Shown here piece after piece: positions 22,720 through 34,077 of a stretch of DNA of 64,000 nt. Position 1 is the first letter of the stretch. Each line of letters opens with the position of its first letter. The DNA is from Phanerodontia chrysosporium (Eukaryota; Basidiomycota; Agaricomycetes; Polyporales; Phanerochaetaceae): positions 1 to 64,000 of the forward strand of contig MJGA01000051.1 of the NCBI GenBank assembly GCA_001910725.1, read 5' to 3'. The notes under the pieces are model-generated. The model saw only the letters and a program-made list of their open reading frames with translations. It made no database searches and had not been told where the DNA came from. A program made the position numbers and the translations under genes.

Positions 22720-23676
22720 ATGTTCGGTCTCGTTCGTGCTGCTGCCCGCCCAACCCGCCTTGCGAGCTCTTTCGCGCGCGCTGCTGCGTCGGTGCACACA
22801 CTCCCACCCCTCGACTACCCCTACGATGTGCGTCTCGGCGTGTCGTTCGCATATGCTGAGGTTAGATGATGATACTAACGACGCATGGATTTAGGCCCTT
22901 GAGCCGCACATCTCCGGCGAGATCATGAACCTCCACCACACCAAGCACCACCAGACCTACGTCAATGGCTTGAACGCTGCTGAGGAGGCGTATGCCAAGA
23001 CCGAGTCGCCCAAGGAGCGCATCAAGCTCCAGGCTGCGCTCAAGTTCAACGGCGGTGGTGCGTTATGGTATCTGTTCGAAGCAGCAAGCGTGGTGCTCAC
23101 GCTCCTGTCCAGGTCACATCAACCACACTCTGTTCTGGAAGAACCTCGCGCCCGAGTCGCAGGGTGGAGGCAAGCTCGCCGACGGCCCGCTCAAGCAGGC
23201 CCTCGAGCGTGACTTTGGTTCGATCGACAGTATGTGCCCTAGTTGTGAGGACGACGCCCATGTAGCTCACCTCCGAGTGCAGAGTTCAAGACCAAGATGA
23301 ACACGGTTACCGCGGCCATCCAGGGTTCCGGCTGGGGCTGGCTCGGCTACAACCCCGAGACGGGCAAGCTCGAGATTGTCACGACGCCCAACCAGGACCC
23401 GCTGCTCTGTGAGTAACTGCTGGCTCTGTATCACAGAGACTGTCTTGCTGACTGAGTTTGTGCAGCGCACGTGCCCATCATCGGCATTGACATCTGGGAG
23501 CACTCGTTCTACCTCCAGTACAAGAACGTCAAGGCTGACGTGAGTACATGTCTCGTCTGTGCTAAGGGTGGCGTGCTGACTGTGTTTGTCAACAGTACCT
23601 CAAGGCCATCTGGAATGTCATCAACTTCAAGGAGGCTGAGAAGCGCTTCCTCGAGGCGACCAAGCAATCTGCTTAA
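22720..23676 (+). CDS. sod2: Manganese superoxide dismutase, mitochondrial
   Basis: Six exons (22720..22827, 22895..23057, 23113..23229, 23283..23408, 23466..23539, 23596..23676) encode 222 residues. The first about 25 residues are rich in Arg, Ala and Ser ([20 protein letters not shown]) and look like a mitochondrial presequence. The metal ligands are visible: His in [15 protein letters not shown], His in HINHTLFW, Asp and His in [11 protein letters not shown]. The Gln in [11 protein letters not shown] is the Mn-type outer-sphere residue. It converts superoxide to hydrogen peroxide and oxygen in the matrix. Intron lengths are 53-67 nt and all are GT-AG. Size and domain order match the family. 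Confidence 0.95.
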
Positions 23677-24186
23677 AAGGACTAAATATGCTGCACAATC
23701 TGTACACTAGTCACGTCTGCCTAAATCCATGATATTTGGAGTGTTGTACTCACGAATGACCGTCTGACTGGCCTCCCGACCACCCCTAGCTCGGCCGCAA
23801 CTGGTGCTTTCCTGCTCACCGCTCATGAGAGTGTAGAAGCGGAGCAGAGTATGTCATGGGGTTGCATGTTCTGGAGAGGTCGTCGAAACGAGAGGTGCAG
23901 CTACGCAAATGAGGTTGACTCGGTAGAGACTATGATGCCTAGAAGGCTCGGTAAGAATAGTAATTGAAGCATTGTAAGACGAAAGTGTTATCAAGTAACA
24001 ACTAGCGTGAAGCCAACCTGGAAAGACAATTGTATTCACCGGCAGCAGCCTTTGTAATAACTTAGACGCTCAGCTGAGTGGACTCTGGAGGAACAAACTG
24101 AACCTTGGATTCATCTTTCTTCTCGCCCATTTCTCTGGTCTGCTTATTTATCGTTCGTCGTGGCCTCGACAACGCTCTCCGATGCC
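23677..24186. other. Intergenic region, no gene
   Basis: This is the dismutase 3' flank followed by the promoter side of the PHD-SET gene. Nothing else is recognised. Confidence 0.5.
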
Positions 24187-27100
24187 ATGACGATGGTGAA
24201 CGATGCCACCGAAGCCGCACTGGGTCTACTAGGTCTCACTGGCAGCATCGACTTCACAACAACATCGACGATCCCCCTCAAACGAAAGCCGTCGACCTCT
24301 TTCCTTCTTCCCGACGACGACCCCGACTCGTCCAACAACAGCTCTGATTCCATAAACTGCATCTGCGGCTATAGCTACGACGACGGCTTCTCTGTAGCGT
24401 GCGACGACTGCTCGCGCTGGGTCCATGCTGCCTGCTTCGACATCAGCGAGGGCGAGGTCCCTGAAGAATGGCGATGTTGGGTCTGCGAGCCAAGAAAGGT
24501 GGATAGGGAGCGGGCTGCAAGATTACAAAGGCAAAGGCAGCGAAAACTGCAGGAGGAGGCAGAGGGGGAGAAGCAGAACATGCGAAGGCGAGTGAGCAGT
24601 CCTGGTGTCGAGAGGAAACGTCGCGCAAGCGCAGCCGCCATCGACGGCAGCTCAGCCACGAAACGGAAGCGGCGGTACTCGGTCTCGACGACGCAGGCTA
24701 TGCAGCAGCAGCACTCGGAGCGGCAGCACTCGGGCGGGCACCAACAGTCGGCCTCGCATCAGCACCCTCACTCGCCCGTCGAGGACGAGCACATTGACAT
24801 CGACGAGCCGGCAACGCACAGCTATGTGCACATCGAGAAGGACATCATCCCACATCAGTACACGCGCGACAAGCTCAAGAGGCTCGCCCAGCACTGGCGT
24901 GGCGTCACCGCGCTCGATGCCGCCACCACCGACGACCCGACTGTTCCCGTCCTGCTCACACCAGAAGAGTTCCCCTCAACACCGCAGACGTCCCTGCACC
25001 CGCTGCCAAGATCGTCGTACTCGCACCCGACCCTCTCGTCCCACATGAACCCCTCTGTCCGCCCACCCTCCTACACTGTACGCACGACTCAACCGATCCC
25101 GTCCTCAGGACTGATCGCACCATACACCTCCACCATCATTCCGTCGACAGTGTACCTGTCCGACCCGCTGAACTCGTATGCGCACCTTGGTATGCCGAAG
25201 CCCTTTGTTCACCTTATGGGCCCTCCGCTCGACCTCGCCCTGGACGCCCGGCTCGCAGGGAACAGCTCGCGATATGTGCGCAGTGGATGTCGGCCGAATG
25301 CAGTTCTTCGCCCGATGCTGTGCCGACGGTCGCGGAAGAGCGCCGTCGACGACGACACCCTCACGTTCGGGGTGTTTGCGCTGCGGGACCTCAAGGCACA
25401 CGAGGAGGTTGTGCTTGGGTGGGAGTGGGACGATGGGAGCGTGATTCATCATCTGCCGGCGCTGATAGACAGTCCGCATGTTTTTGCGTGCGTCTCCTCT
25501 ATTCTTTGTCTGTGGGTATCGGTTGCTGATGGGCTGTGCTTTGCTGTGGCGTATGTTACAGACCGCCGCGCTTCCAGCAGTTCCGCCACCAGATGACCTC
25601 AATGCTGCATGCGCTCTCGTCAACGTTCACAACATGTGCGTGTGGCGCCAGAACAAAAGACTGTGCGCTCAATCGACTTGCCGAGTTCGTCGATGGCCAG
25701 ACACCCCCGACACCCTCTCCGTCGCCTCCGACACACCATGCTGAGGATCCGCTTTCACGGTCGGACGCTCGGGATAGGGATGAGGGCCCGCGAAGCAGCA
25801 GGGCGGATCTAGGGCCGTTGATTGGCGTGGAGAGGGGCTTCAGGACGAAGGAGCGAGTGCCGATGTCGGGTGGGATGAGTGGCGTCGAAATGGTGACCCC
25901 CGCCAGAGGCTGGGGAAATGGCTGGCACGACGACCAATTCCCAGATACCCCTGACGCGGGGCCCTCGCGTCTGGCTCATACCGATATACAGACTCCTTTG
26001 TCACCGAAGTCCACAACATCCAAGACATGGGATCGGAAGGGCAAGGCCAGGGCAACCGACGACGAGATGGAGGTGTTCGAGCCTCGCCGAGACGCTGCGA
26101 CTAAGCGCGCAACGAAGAGTCGATCAAAGCGCAAGAACGGGGCGGCCAAGCCGACCTCGGCGTCGTCTGCGTCGTCTTCGTCGTCTCCGCGCACGCTACC
26201 TGTACCCCAGCTCGTACCTGAAAACGAGGAGAAGCTGCCGCCAAAGTTTCGCAAGAAGTGGATACACGAAAAGTCAGACTCGCTTTCGGAATCGCCGACT
26301 TCGCCGACAGCCCCAGCACCTATACGGAGAAGAGGGAAGGGTGAGGGAAGAATAGATGGTACCGATGTCGAAGAGATGTCCGATGGTGCGTACTTGTGCT
26401 TTGGAGACCAAACCTCTCCTGAATGCGTCGACTTTGCAGATGCTCAGGTCATGCCGCCACCACCTCTACCGCCACCGTCTACGACCTCACCACCCAGTCG
26501 TCTTGACCGTCTTCCGAACCTGTCTTCCCCCGTTCCAGGCCACACCTCTGATCCAACCTCTCCCACTGCCTCATTCGCCAACTTATCCCTTTTGTCTCCT
26601 GCCGTCAATGGGACGCCGGGTTCCTCGAATTCGAAGTCTCCACAGTCCGAAAACCCTGTCCGTACCAAGACAGAGGTCGTGGATGACATTGAGATGAGAG
26701 ACGAACCTTCGGTGCTCCCATCTGCCATGTCTCGCCGACCCTCCTCCCCTTTACACGCACCGCTCGTACCAACTCTTCCGCGACCCTCGTCACCGTCAGA
26801 GGAGCGGCAACGGCGACGAGCTGCAGCGCTCGCACAAGATGTAACGGCGTCGGGATCGCAACAAGTGGGTGATAACGTCTTGGCTGCCGTCGCTCCTGTC
26901 GGAGATATGGAGACCGAACAGGAAGCGCACGTTGCTCCGGCTGCGGCACCCTCTGCCGCAGAAGGGTCTGCGGACCCTACGCACCTTTTCGACAACTCAC
27001 AGGTTGAGGCTGCAGGGTATAATGAGCCTGCAGCGAGGCAGCCTTCTGAGGACCACGAGGCAGTCAAAGTTGAGCCGCCAAAGACGCCGCCACGCCCAGC

Positions 27101-28175
27101 TGCCGAGGAGCCGCCGCCACCGAAGGTGAAGTTGTCGCTGAAGGACTTCGCCATGCGCAAGCGGAAGCAGCGCGAGGAGGAGAACAAGGCGAGCGCTTCG
27201 CCGTCTGTGCCTGCTGTACCACTCGCGTCTGAACCAGACGTGACTCACGCGGAGGCGGCGCACAAGGACAAGGAGGAACCGGTGCTGCCATCCGAGTCGC
27301 TGCCCGACAGGTCGGAGCCGATCAGCGAGGCCCTACCCTCAGAACCCATCAGTACGACTGCAGAGGAGAAGCCATCCGAGCAGGTCGTACAACGCGATCA
27401 TTCCGGGGTCGATGAGAGGCCAGCTCCAGCAGACGGCTCGCCGAAGCCTCAAGCTACCCTAGCAGAAGTTCCCGTCAACGCCGCCTCGCACCAGACCTCT
27501 GTGGCAGATGTCAGCATGGATATTGATGACTCCTCGTCATCGCTCATGGCAAAGGTCGAGTTGGTGGAGACAAGACTTCCTAGCTGTTCGCCTCCGAGGA
27601 TTGTCGTAGACCAGTCTTCTTCGCAATCTCCTGCACGGCGATTTGAGCCTCCCGCAGACCTTCCGCTGTCTCCGCAGACCAATCAGGAGAATACGGAGCC
27701 TCTCCGTGTAGAGGTTCGCTCGCCTACTTCGTCGCACACACTCGCGCGCACAGTGTCTCGGGAAGACGGCGAGATATTCAGTCCGCCGCCGCCGAAACCA
27801 TTGCCCCTGGCGCCGCGTGCGCACTCACCTCCAACACATCCTCGATCATTCCACTCAGGGAGCACATCGCCCGTGCGCCCTCCGCCACCGCCGCCACCGC
27901 CTCGCCGGCCGCTCCAACCTGCGCCGCACCGGTCTCAGCTGCAAAACGGGCCGCCTAGCAGCAGGCCGTTGCCCAGCGGACCCCGCGCGCTGCGCGGATT
28001 GAGTGGCAGTGGCAGTCATTACTACCCACCTTTCTCTGGAGGAGGAGGCGCACCGCGTGCGCCGTCTGCCGACAGGGACCGAGACCGGGACCGGGACCAC
28101 CGCATGGACTGGGATCGCGATACGCGCCGAGGGAGCTCTTGGGGCCGTGGGCGCGGCGGTGGTTGGGGACGGTAG
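24187..28175 (+). CDS. PHD-finger and SET-domain protein (SET3/MLL5-like)
   Basis: Three exons (24187..25487, 25562..26385, 26440..28175) give 1286 residues. The second intron is 54 nt, so retention would stay in frame. Residues about 60-110 form a PHD finger (CICGYSYDDGFSVACDDCSRW, then HAACF and WRCWVC). A SET-like domain follows at about 320-480 (SRYVRSGCRPNAVLRPM, FGVFALRDLKAHEEVVLGWE, then the Cys-rich FTTCACGARTKDC). Proteins of this class are chromatin readers in the Set3 deacetylase complex and often lack methyltransferase activity. The usual SET NHxC motif is replaced by CRPNA, so activity is doubtful. The C-terminal two-thirds are disordered, with poly-Pro, an RDRDRDRDHR run and a terminal RGRGGGWGR. 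Confidence 0.85.
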
Positions 28176-28767
28176 CCTTGAGGCCGCCGCTTGTTTTTCC
28201 TTCACTTGCACATTGACCTGCTCTTGATTTCTGAATTCCCCTCTCTTCCTTATCGTGCTGCAGGCACTCGCACCACTCCCGTTGCTCGCTGTAATATCCC
28301 TGTGTCATACCATACACCTGTGTTAGCCTTCCAGTTCCTTTTAATCGCTCATCGTCGATGTTTTCCTGATTCCCTCTCTTGCTGCAGTACTTTTACATAC
28401 CAGTAGACGTGTAGTTTGATATGTCCTTATGTGTCTGTAAGTCAACGACATGCAATGCAATGCGATATGCAGTCCGCCTTGGAGGTGCTCGTGCTTTCTT
28501 GCCCACCGCCACCATCTTCCACCTGGACTTCATTTGTCCCAGATGCATATGGTTGACTCCCGGTTTGCCTTGGACCTCTTGTTGCCTTGAATGACCACAT
28601 AGATCCAATGACAGCTATGTGCGGAAGAACGGATTGCGCCCAACCAAGTTGCGCAGAATGGTCCTTGCTTTCCCATCACGACTCTAACTGGGATCGTCGA
28701 CGCAAATGCAGACCGAAAGACGTACTCGAACATCTTTCTGCTTTTTGCGCTGCACACGAGCACATGG

Positions 28768-29347
28768 ATGCCTGTTCGAACTGAACAGCGAGCCTGCGCC
28801 TGTCAACGGTTTGAAGCCCTCTTCCAGATGATCCGGGGCAAGCTGATAGCCCATGTCGAGAAACTGGATTTTCCGGCCGATGTGGTTGAGTGGTTCTCAA
28901 CGGTATGTTTGTCTGCGCTTGCTTCACCGGCCGTTCTGCTGACAGCGTGCACAGAATCTGAATCATCATGTCCCAGGTGGGAGGCGATATCGCGGTCTTA
29001 CTGTCGTGGAAACCGTAGAGATACTCAAGGGACGCCCTCTCATATATGAGGAATATTTCCAGGTCGCTGCGCTTGGGTGGTGCGTCGAGCTGGTGAGTAG
29101 CTTCCATATAGGATTGTAGATGTCTCGAACGATTTTGCAGCTTGCATCGGCCTTTCTCGTTTCCGACGACCTCATAAATTCGAGCAGCACACGTTGCGGC
29201 AGGCCATGCTGGCACCGTAAGCCTGATGTAGGCTTTATTGCTATTAATGATGCTTTCATACTCGAGAGCGCCATCTACTGGTTGTTGAAAGGGATTTTCG
29301 CAAGGAGCCATCCTACATGAACTTGGTAGATCTCTTTCATGACATGC
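28768..29347 (+). pseudogene. 5' fragment of a farnesyl-diphosphate synthase
   Basis: Exons 28768..28902, 28955..29092 and 29141 onward splice in phase and read QRFEALFQMIRGKLIAHVEK, then NLNHHVPGGRRYRGLTVVE and EILKGRPLIYEEYFQVAALG. This is the start of an FPP synthase. The first Asp-rich motif reads SDDLINSS where DDxxD is expected, so its third Asp is Asn. Near 29300 the frame breaks: the expected continuation [14 protein letters not shown] is in another frame, needing a one-base shift. Similarity stops after about 29347, and the catalytic second half is absent. It was most likely a duplicated sterol/isoprenoid pathway gene that is now dead. Confidence 0.8.
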
Positions 29348-30401
29348 ATGACTCGGCGAGGCGTTGGCATCATGGACGGTGTGCTATGATAGCAAAATCA
29401 GGAAGCGGTCGGGTCAAACACATATGCAGACAACCTTTTTTTTCACTTGTGGAGATGCGGCCCGGCAGATATGATTGAACACGATGGGTGGCATGTCCCA
29501 ATGTACAACGCAGATCGCTGAGACATGGAGCATATTGAATGTGTCCCGAAGAGTGTCTCTGCATGACTGGAGTGCATCTTCTGTAGTGACGTACAATTTG
29601 TCTACGTAGCGCAATCGCTTCGGCGATGCTTGATCTGCTTTGGAGGTGGTCCATACCAGCTTTACGAAACCTGTTTCTGTGCCTGTTAGAAAGGACTTCC
29701 GCCGTGCTTGCCTTCGCCAGGGAGGACTCAACTTCCACACGGCGAGAATGGCCTGAGCTTCCAATACAAATTGCGGGACATAAGTAGACAGTTGACAAAC
29801 TCAGTACAGCTCGAAACTTCAACCATACATACACGGTTCACCAGCACGAAGTCGAAGGCCAGAAGACAGCTCGGCTATCTGGCATGGGACGCGGCGTCGC
29901 GGGCACAACGTTAGCAGAAGCCGCTTCGGAACGAGCGCAAACTATATCACTTCTCGAGTATGGAGGCGCAACGCGGGGCTTAGGACTTGACGGTGACTCT
30001 ACGAAGGAGGCTTGCAAGAATGAGTTGTTCACAGGTGCACGACGCACTCACAAGGCAACGCATGCCAGAATGCACGGTCGCTTGCCCACTGCTGCCATAG
30101 GGTGGAAGCAATTTCTCGCGTTTTATACCCTTCGGTTGCTGACGCCACCTGAGCAATTCTGCTCCACGTACGTCAGCAAGACGATGCATGAAACATACTT
30201 TTCATTGACCGCCGTCGCTTTCCAGGGATATATGCACACCTGCGCGGTGCCGACAATCGCGAGAGAGCACGATTTGGCCGACAGAAAAGGCTACCCGTTG
30301 CCGAGAATCTCGACTGGCCTGGCTTGCGGCGCCGCATCCAGCTATGGGCTGGTGCTTTGTGAATCTGTAATTGGGTTGATGGTGAGATTAACCAACGTGA
30401 A
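29348..30401. other. Interval without a recognised gene
   Basis: Open frames of 100-170 codons occur on both strands (29370-29834 and 29414-29764 minus, 29884-30405 plus), but none shows a domain or a convincing exon chain. A minus-strand reading with VWTTSKADQASPKRLRY looks slightly protein-like. I cannot support a call. Confidence 0.4.
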
Positions 30402-30640
30402 TTAGCTTGATGAACGGTCGACTTCCCGAACAACGGACGAAGTTGAGGCAGGCGCTGTGAACTCCTCGGGGGCGTTGAGAAGCTGGCTCTGCAAAGTCGA
30501 CAGGTACTTCTTAGAGATCGCATGCCGAAACGGGACCGGCTGTACAGATTCTGGGCAATACAATGTCAATGAAGTATTCAAAGAAGAGTGATGCAATGCG
30601 CTCATACCAGCAGCAGCTTCCCAGCTCGCCCGCTCGACAT
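30402..30640 (-). CDS. Small two-exon hypothetical protein (56 residues)
   Basis: Exon 1 (30640..30608) reads MSSGRAGKLLL. A 68-nt intron with donor GTATGA and acceptor TGTACAG follows. Exon 2 (30539..30402) begins PVPFRHAISKKYLSTLQSQL and ends in SSVVREVDRSSS and a stop. The join is in phase 0. The N-terminal half is basic and amphipathic, which would suit a small mitochondrial or ribosome-associated protein, but that is a guess. I do not recognise the family. A shadow of longer readings on the opposite strand cannot be excluded. Confidence 0.35.
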
Positions 30641-31083
30641 AGTATCATGAGTTTCGGTTCCAAGGTAACACTACCACAGCACCATACAGCACACGGGCCG
30701 GTGCGGTCCAACGCGCGAACATCGCCCAGCGTGTCACTCTTTTCCCAAACAGAGTGTCGCTGGTAATTTTTGCGACGTCCGACGTGGCCCACGCACCGCC
30801 CAGATGCAAAGATGCCGACGGCGCTCTCATCGGAAGCCGGGCGCGTTGTCGGTAGCTTCCCACACTGTCAAGGCAACGCAAGACACGGGTATTCGCTGGG
30901 AGTATGTTGTCGGATAGTCGTCGCCCCGCGGAAGGTCCGGCACCGCTGCACTCCCAGGAGCGGTGGCCCCTGGGAATGTCGTTCTCGACATGTCTGCGCC
31001 ATATATGACACGTTTGCGTCTGTGCCCGCATTGAGGCACCCAACAGACCCCTTATCCGTCGTCTGGACCTGGCAAGGGCATAG

Positions 31084-32044
31084 ATGGATAAGCGCACGGA
31101 GACGACGCTCGAGCCCAAGGACTCACGGAGCACACTTGTCGACGAGGTCGACAAGCCGACCCGCTCAGACACCCCGCACCCGCTCACGAACGGCAGCACT
31201 GCGACGACACCGGCCTCTCCATTCAGCGCATCCTTCGACCCGAACGGCCCGCCATCCCAGACGCCGCCCGTCGGCGGGCTGCACTCATCCATGGTCGCCA
31301 CGCTAGCGGGCCCTGCGGCGGATCCGCCAGCGATGGCGCAAGAGAACGCCGAGGCCTGGCGGAGCAGCGTCGCGTCATCGCTCAACGCGCTCGCGGCGCA
31401 CTTCATGGTGGCCTCCCAGGCACTGTCCGCGCTGCCTACGCCCGAGCGCGAGAGCCCCTCGTTCAGTGCAGCACTGGCGGTTGTTGAGCAGACGCAGGCG
31501 CGTTTGCGGGAGGAGCTTGACGGCCTGCGAGAGCAGGTCGAGTTTCTGCGCGTGCGGGAGAAGGGCGCGGCTGAGAAGGGCCGTGAGCGCGAACACGCAG
31601 ACGTGCCCATGGATGCGTACGAGGTGCGCTTACAGGCGGTTGAGAAGAAGGTCGAGGAGCTTGCGGAGACCATCCGCCTCGAGTAAGTATCGGGGCTCTT
31701 TGTACTTGGTCGATGGTAAGCTGAACCAGCAACTTATAGCCAAGCCCGCCTGTATGCCCGCCTTCTGAACTCGACGGTCACCACGAATAAGATGGCACTT
31801 ACTCCGCCGGTCATGGCCAACGGCAAGACGCCGCAAAATTTCCCGGCCACCAAGGGCGAGTTTGAGCACCTGACAAGTGAGCGAAAACGGTACTGTCAAA
31901 GCCGCGCGCTGACCGATTTTCTGGCGTGCAGAGGAGCGCTACGAGTTCTTGCTGAAGTCATATAACGTGCCTTTGAAGGGCGACACTGCGGCGAAGAGGC
32001 AGCTCTTGCGAGAATTCATCGGACTGAGCCCAGCCAAGCCCTGA
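31084..32044 (+). CDS. Mug135-like C-terminal domain protein
   Basis: Three exons (31084..31682, 31740..31876, 31932..32044) encode 282 residues. The N-terminal 75 residues are Ser/Pro/Thr-rich and probably disordered. Residues about 125-200 form a coiled coil (QARLREELDGLREQVEFLRV and RLQAVEKKVEELAETIRL). The C-terminus (QARLYARLLNSTVTTNKMAL, PQNFPATKGEFEHLT, SYNVPLKGDTAAKRQLLREF) matches the layout of the Mug135-like domain common in basidiomycetes. The function of that domain is not established; in fission yeast Mug genes are induced in meiosis. Introns are 57 and 55 nt with GT-AG ends. Confidence 0.75.
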
Positions 32045-32487
32045 ACTCTATGTTGGACGGTCGCTGTAGGTAGGAATCACAATCACAGTGAGACGCATGG
32101 CGTCGCAGGCCATATGCTAGATGACAGCTTTCTCAGTTTTGCACTTTCCAAGCCATGTAGAGCGACACTTACATTCAGACATTTTGCACATCGGCCTGAG
32201 GTTACAGTCAATACCCATGATTATACGAAGGACCACCTTTGAAGGTCATCCTGTCTGAGGCGACGGGTTTTGATCCACATCAGTGCTGTTCAACGCCCTC
32301 ATGGCTGCGCTAGTTTCTAATGGTGCTTCGAGTTTGGGTCAAGAAATATTTGATAACCTCCGCACGTAGACGAGAACATGCAGATGGCGATTATGCGAAG
32401 CGCAAAGCCCTAGTTGCTATACGTAGTGAACTCTTGCAAGAGAGACCCGGCGTGGCCTGAACGAGGAATCAAACTTGACATGCACGC
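32045..32487. other. Intergenic region between convergent genes
   Basis: This lies between the Mug135-like stop and the CBP3 stop. No gene was found; it holds both 3' flanks. Confidence 0.6.
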
Positions 32488-33787
32488 TTACTCGCGAATC
32501 TTCCCAAACTTCAGCAACTGGACCGACTCCGGACCACCCTTCATGATCTGCTCGTCGGGGATCTTCTCTAGCCGAACGAGCTCGCGATGCACATATTGCA
32601 CGATGTCGGCCATGAGCTCGGGGTACCGCACGTACTTGTCGGCCTCGTCGGGCGCGAAGTCGTGGACACCGGAGCCATCGTCGCGCGCCTCCTCAACCTC
32701 GAGGCCGACCTTGTCGATCTTCGCGACCTTCTCGACCTCGCCACCAACGAGGTTGACGCTGCGGCGGAAGTAGGGCTTGTCGCCGCGCGCCTCCGGGGAG
32801 GACGGGTACACGATGCCGCGTGCACCGCGCGCGCCGAGGAAGTTGCGCCAGACGGCGGCCGCCATCTCGGCGTCGCCGCGGATGAGCCCCATGTCGAAGG
32901 ACATGCCGAGGCCCGCCCACTGCTCCTTCAGGATCTTCATCTGACGCGTCACGAGCCGCTCAGGAGCCTTGCCCTTTGGCCGCTTGTCGGCGTTTGCGAC
33001 AGTGTAGAATGTCGTGGGGATGGTGTATGTACTCTGAGGCGCGGGCTCTGGCGGCGCGTTTTTGGGTGGAGTTGCGGGCTGCAGCACTTGACGGATGCGG
33101 TCTTCGACGTCGAGGAAGAAGTGGTCGACCAGGGCTTGAATGTAGTACTTGCCCACCGGATCAGGCAGAGCACGGAAGCGTACGGTGAGCAGCCAGATGT
33201 GCAAGTTCGTGATAGAAAACCAGGATTGGAATGTTGGTGGAAGGCTACACTCTGAAAAGCGGGTCAACACTGGTTCAATACTGGGACGAACGAGCATATG
33301 TGGATGGAAGCAAAACAGACGTCGGATTCACTGTGCGCTCACCCGACATCCGAGACGCATACATAGACCGAATGCATGAAGCTGCAGACCTCGCAGGTCG
33401 CTAACATACTCGAATTGCATGAGCAGGGTTCGCAGAGGGGCAAAACGCACCATTTTGCCAGAACGCACTCTCCTCCTCCGCTTTCGGTACACACAGTTGC
33501 TCGTACATCATGAACGCGCGCCGCCCCGCGATTTGCTTCGGCGAGTTGAAGCCAAGGAGCGTCGCGAGGTTCAACACGAACTTCTTCGCCGTTGGTGACT
33601 GGATAATCTTCTGCTCTATCCATGACCGCTTCGGTTCGGGTTTGCGTAGCGGAGTCGGCGGCGGAGCCTGCGATGTAGACAGCTCGGTTTTTTGGTGAAG
33701 GAGCGGAGTTGTCGAGAGAGACCGACGTGCAATGTTTTGGAGGTTGGCTTGCCGGAGGCGGCGAGCGAGGATGGACCGAGCAACCAT
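32488..33787 (-). CDS. cbp3: Ubiquinol-cytochrome c reductase assembly chaperone (CBP3/UQCC1 type)
   Basis: Two exons (33787..33451 and 33251..32488) encode 366 residues. Residues 1-35 are a mitochondrial presequence (MVARSILARRLRQANLQNIA, RRSLSTTPLL). The core contains LPPTFQSWFSITNLHIWLL, VRFRALPDPVGKYYIQALVD and HFFLDVEDRIRQVLQ, the signature of the CBP3 chaperone domain. MKILKEQWAGLGMSFDMGLI also belongs to it. CBP3 binds newly made cytochrome b at the mitochondrial ribosome during complex III assembly. The single intron is 199 nt, long for this window, and joins WQN to ECSLPP in phase 1. Confidence 0.9.
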
Positions 33788-34077
33788 GCTGGGAGGAAAA
33801 GGCGAAGATGAACGCGGTGAACCCGCGAGCTAACGGCGCGCGTCCAGCCTTCGAAGCGCGTCGTATTCCAATCAAAACTCATTCATTACGATTGTAACTC
33901 GGTAACAATCAGAAATAAGCCGCGTAAGCAATGAATGTATGCATCAGATCGAATGGTCCGCTTTGAGCACTGTAATCCATATCCGAGGGTACAACACGGC
34001 CAAGAAAACAAATTACTCCAACATACTCGAAGCATATTGACTGTCTTCATAGGAGGGTAGTAGAAAGGATCTACAAG

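Noticed and set aside
26386..26439. Treating this stretch of the PHD-SET gene as coding
   Set aside because: It has strong GTGCGT donor and TTTGCAG acceptor sites. It is 54 nt, so retention stays in frame, but an intron is more likely.
30645..31673. 342-codon minus-strand open frame
   Set aside because: It is antisense to the Mug135-like gene and Ser/Ala-rich low complexity; the plus-strand gene has splice and domain support.
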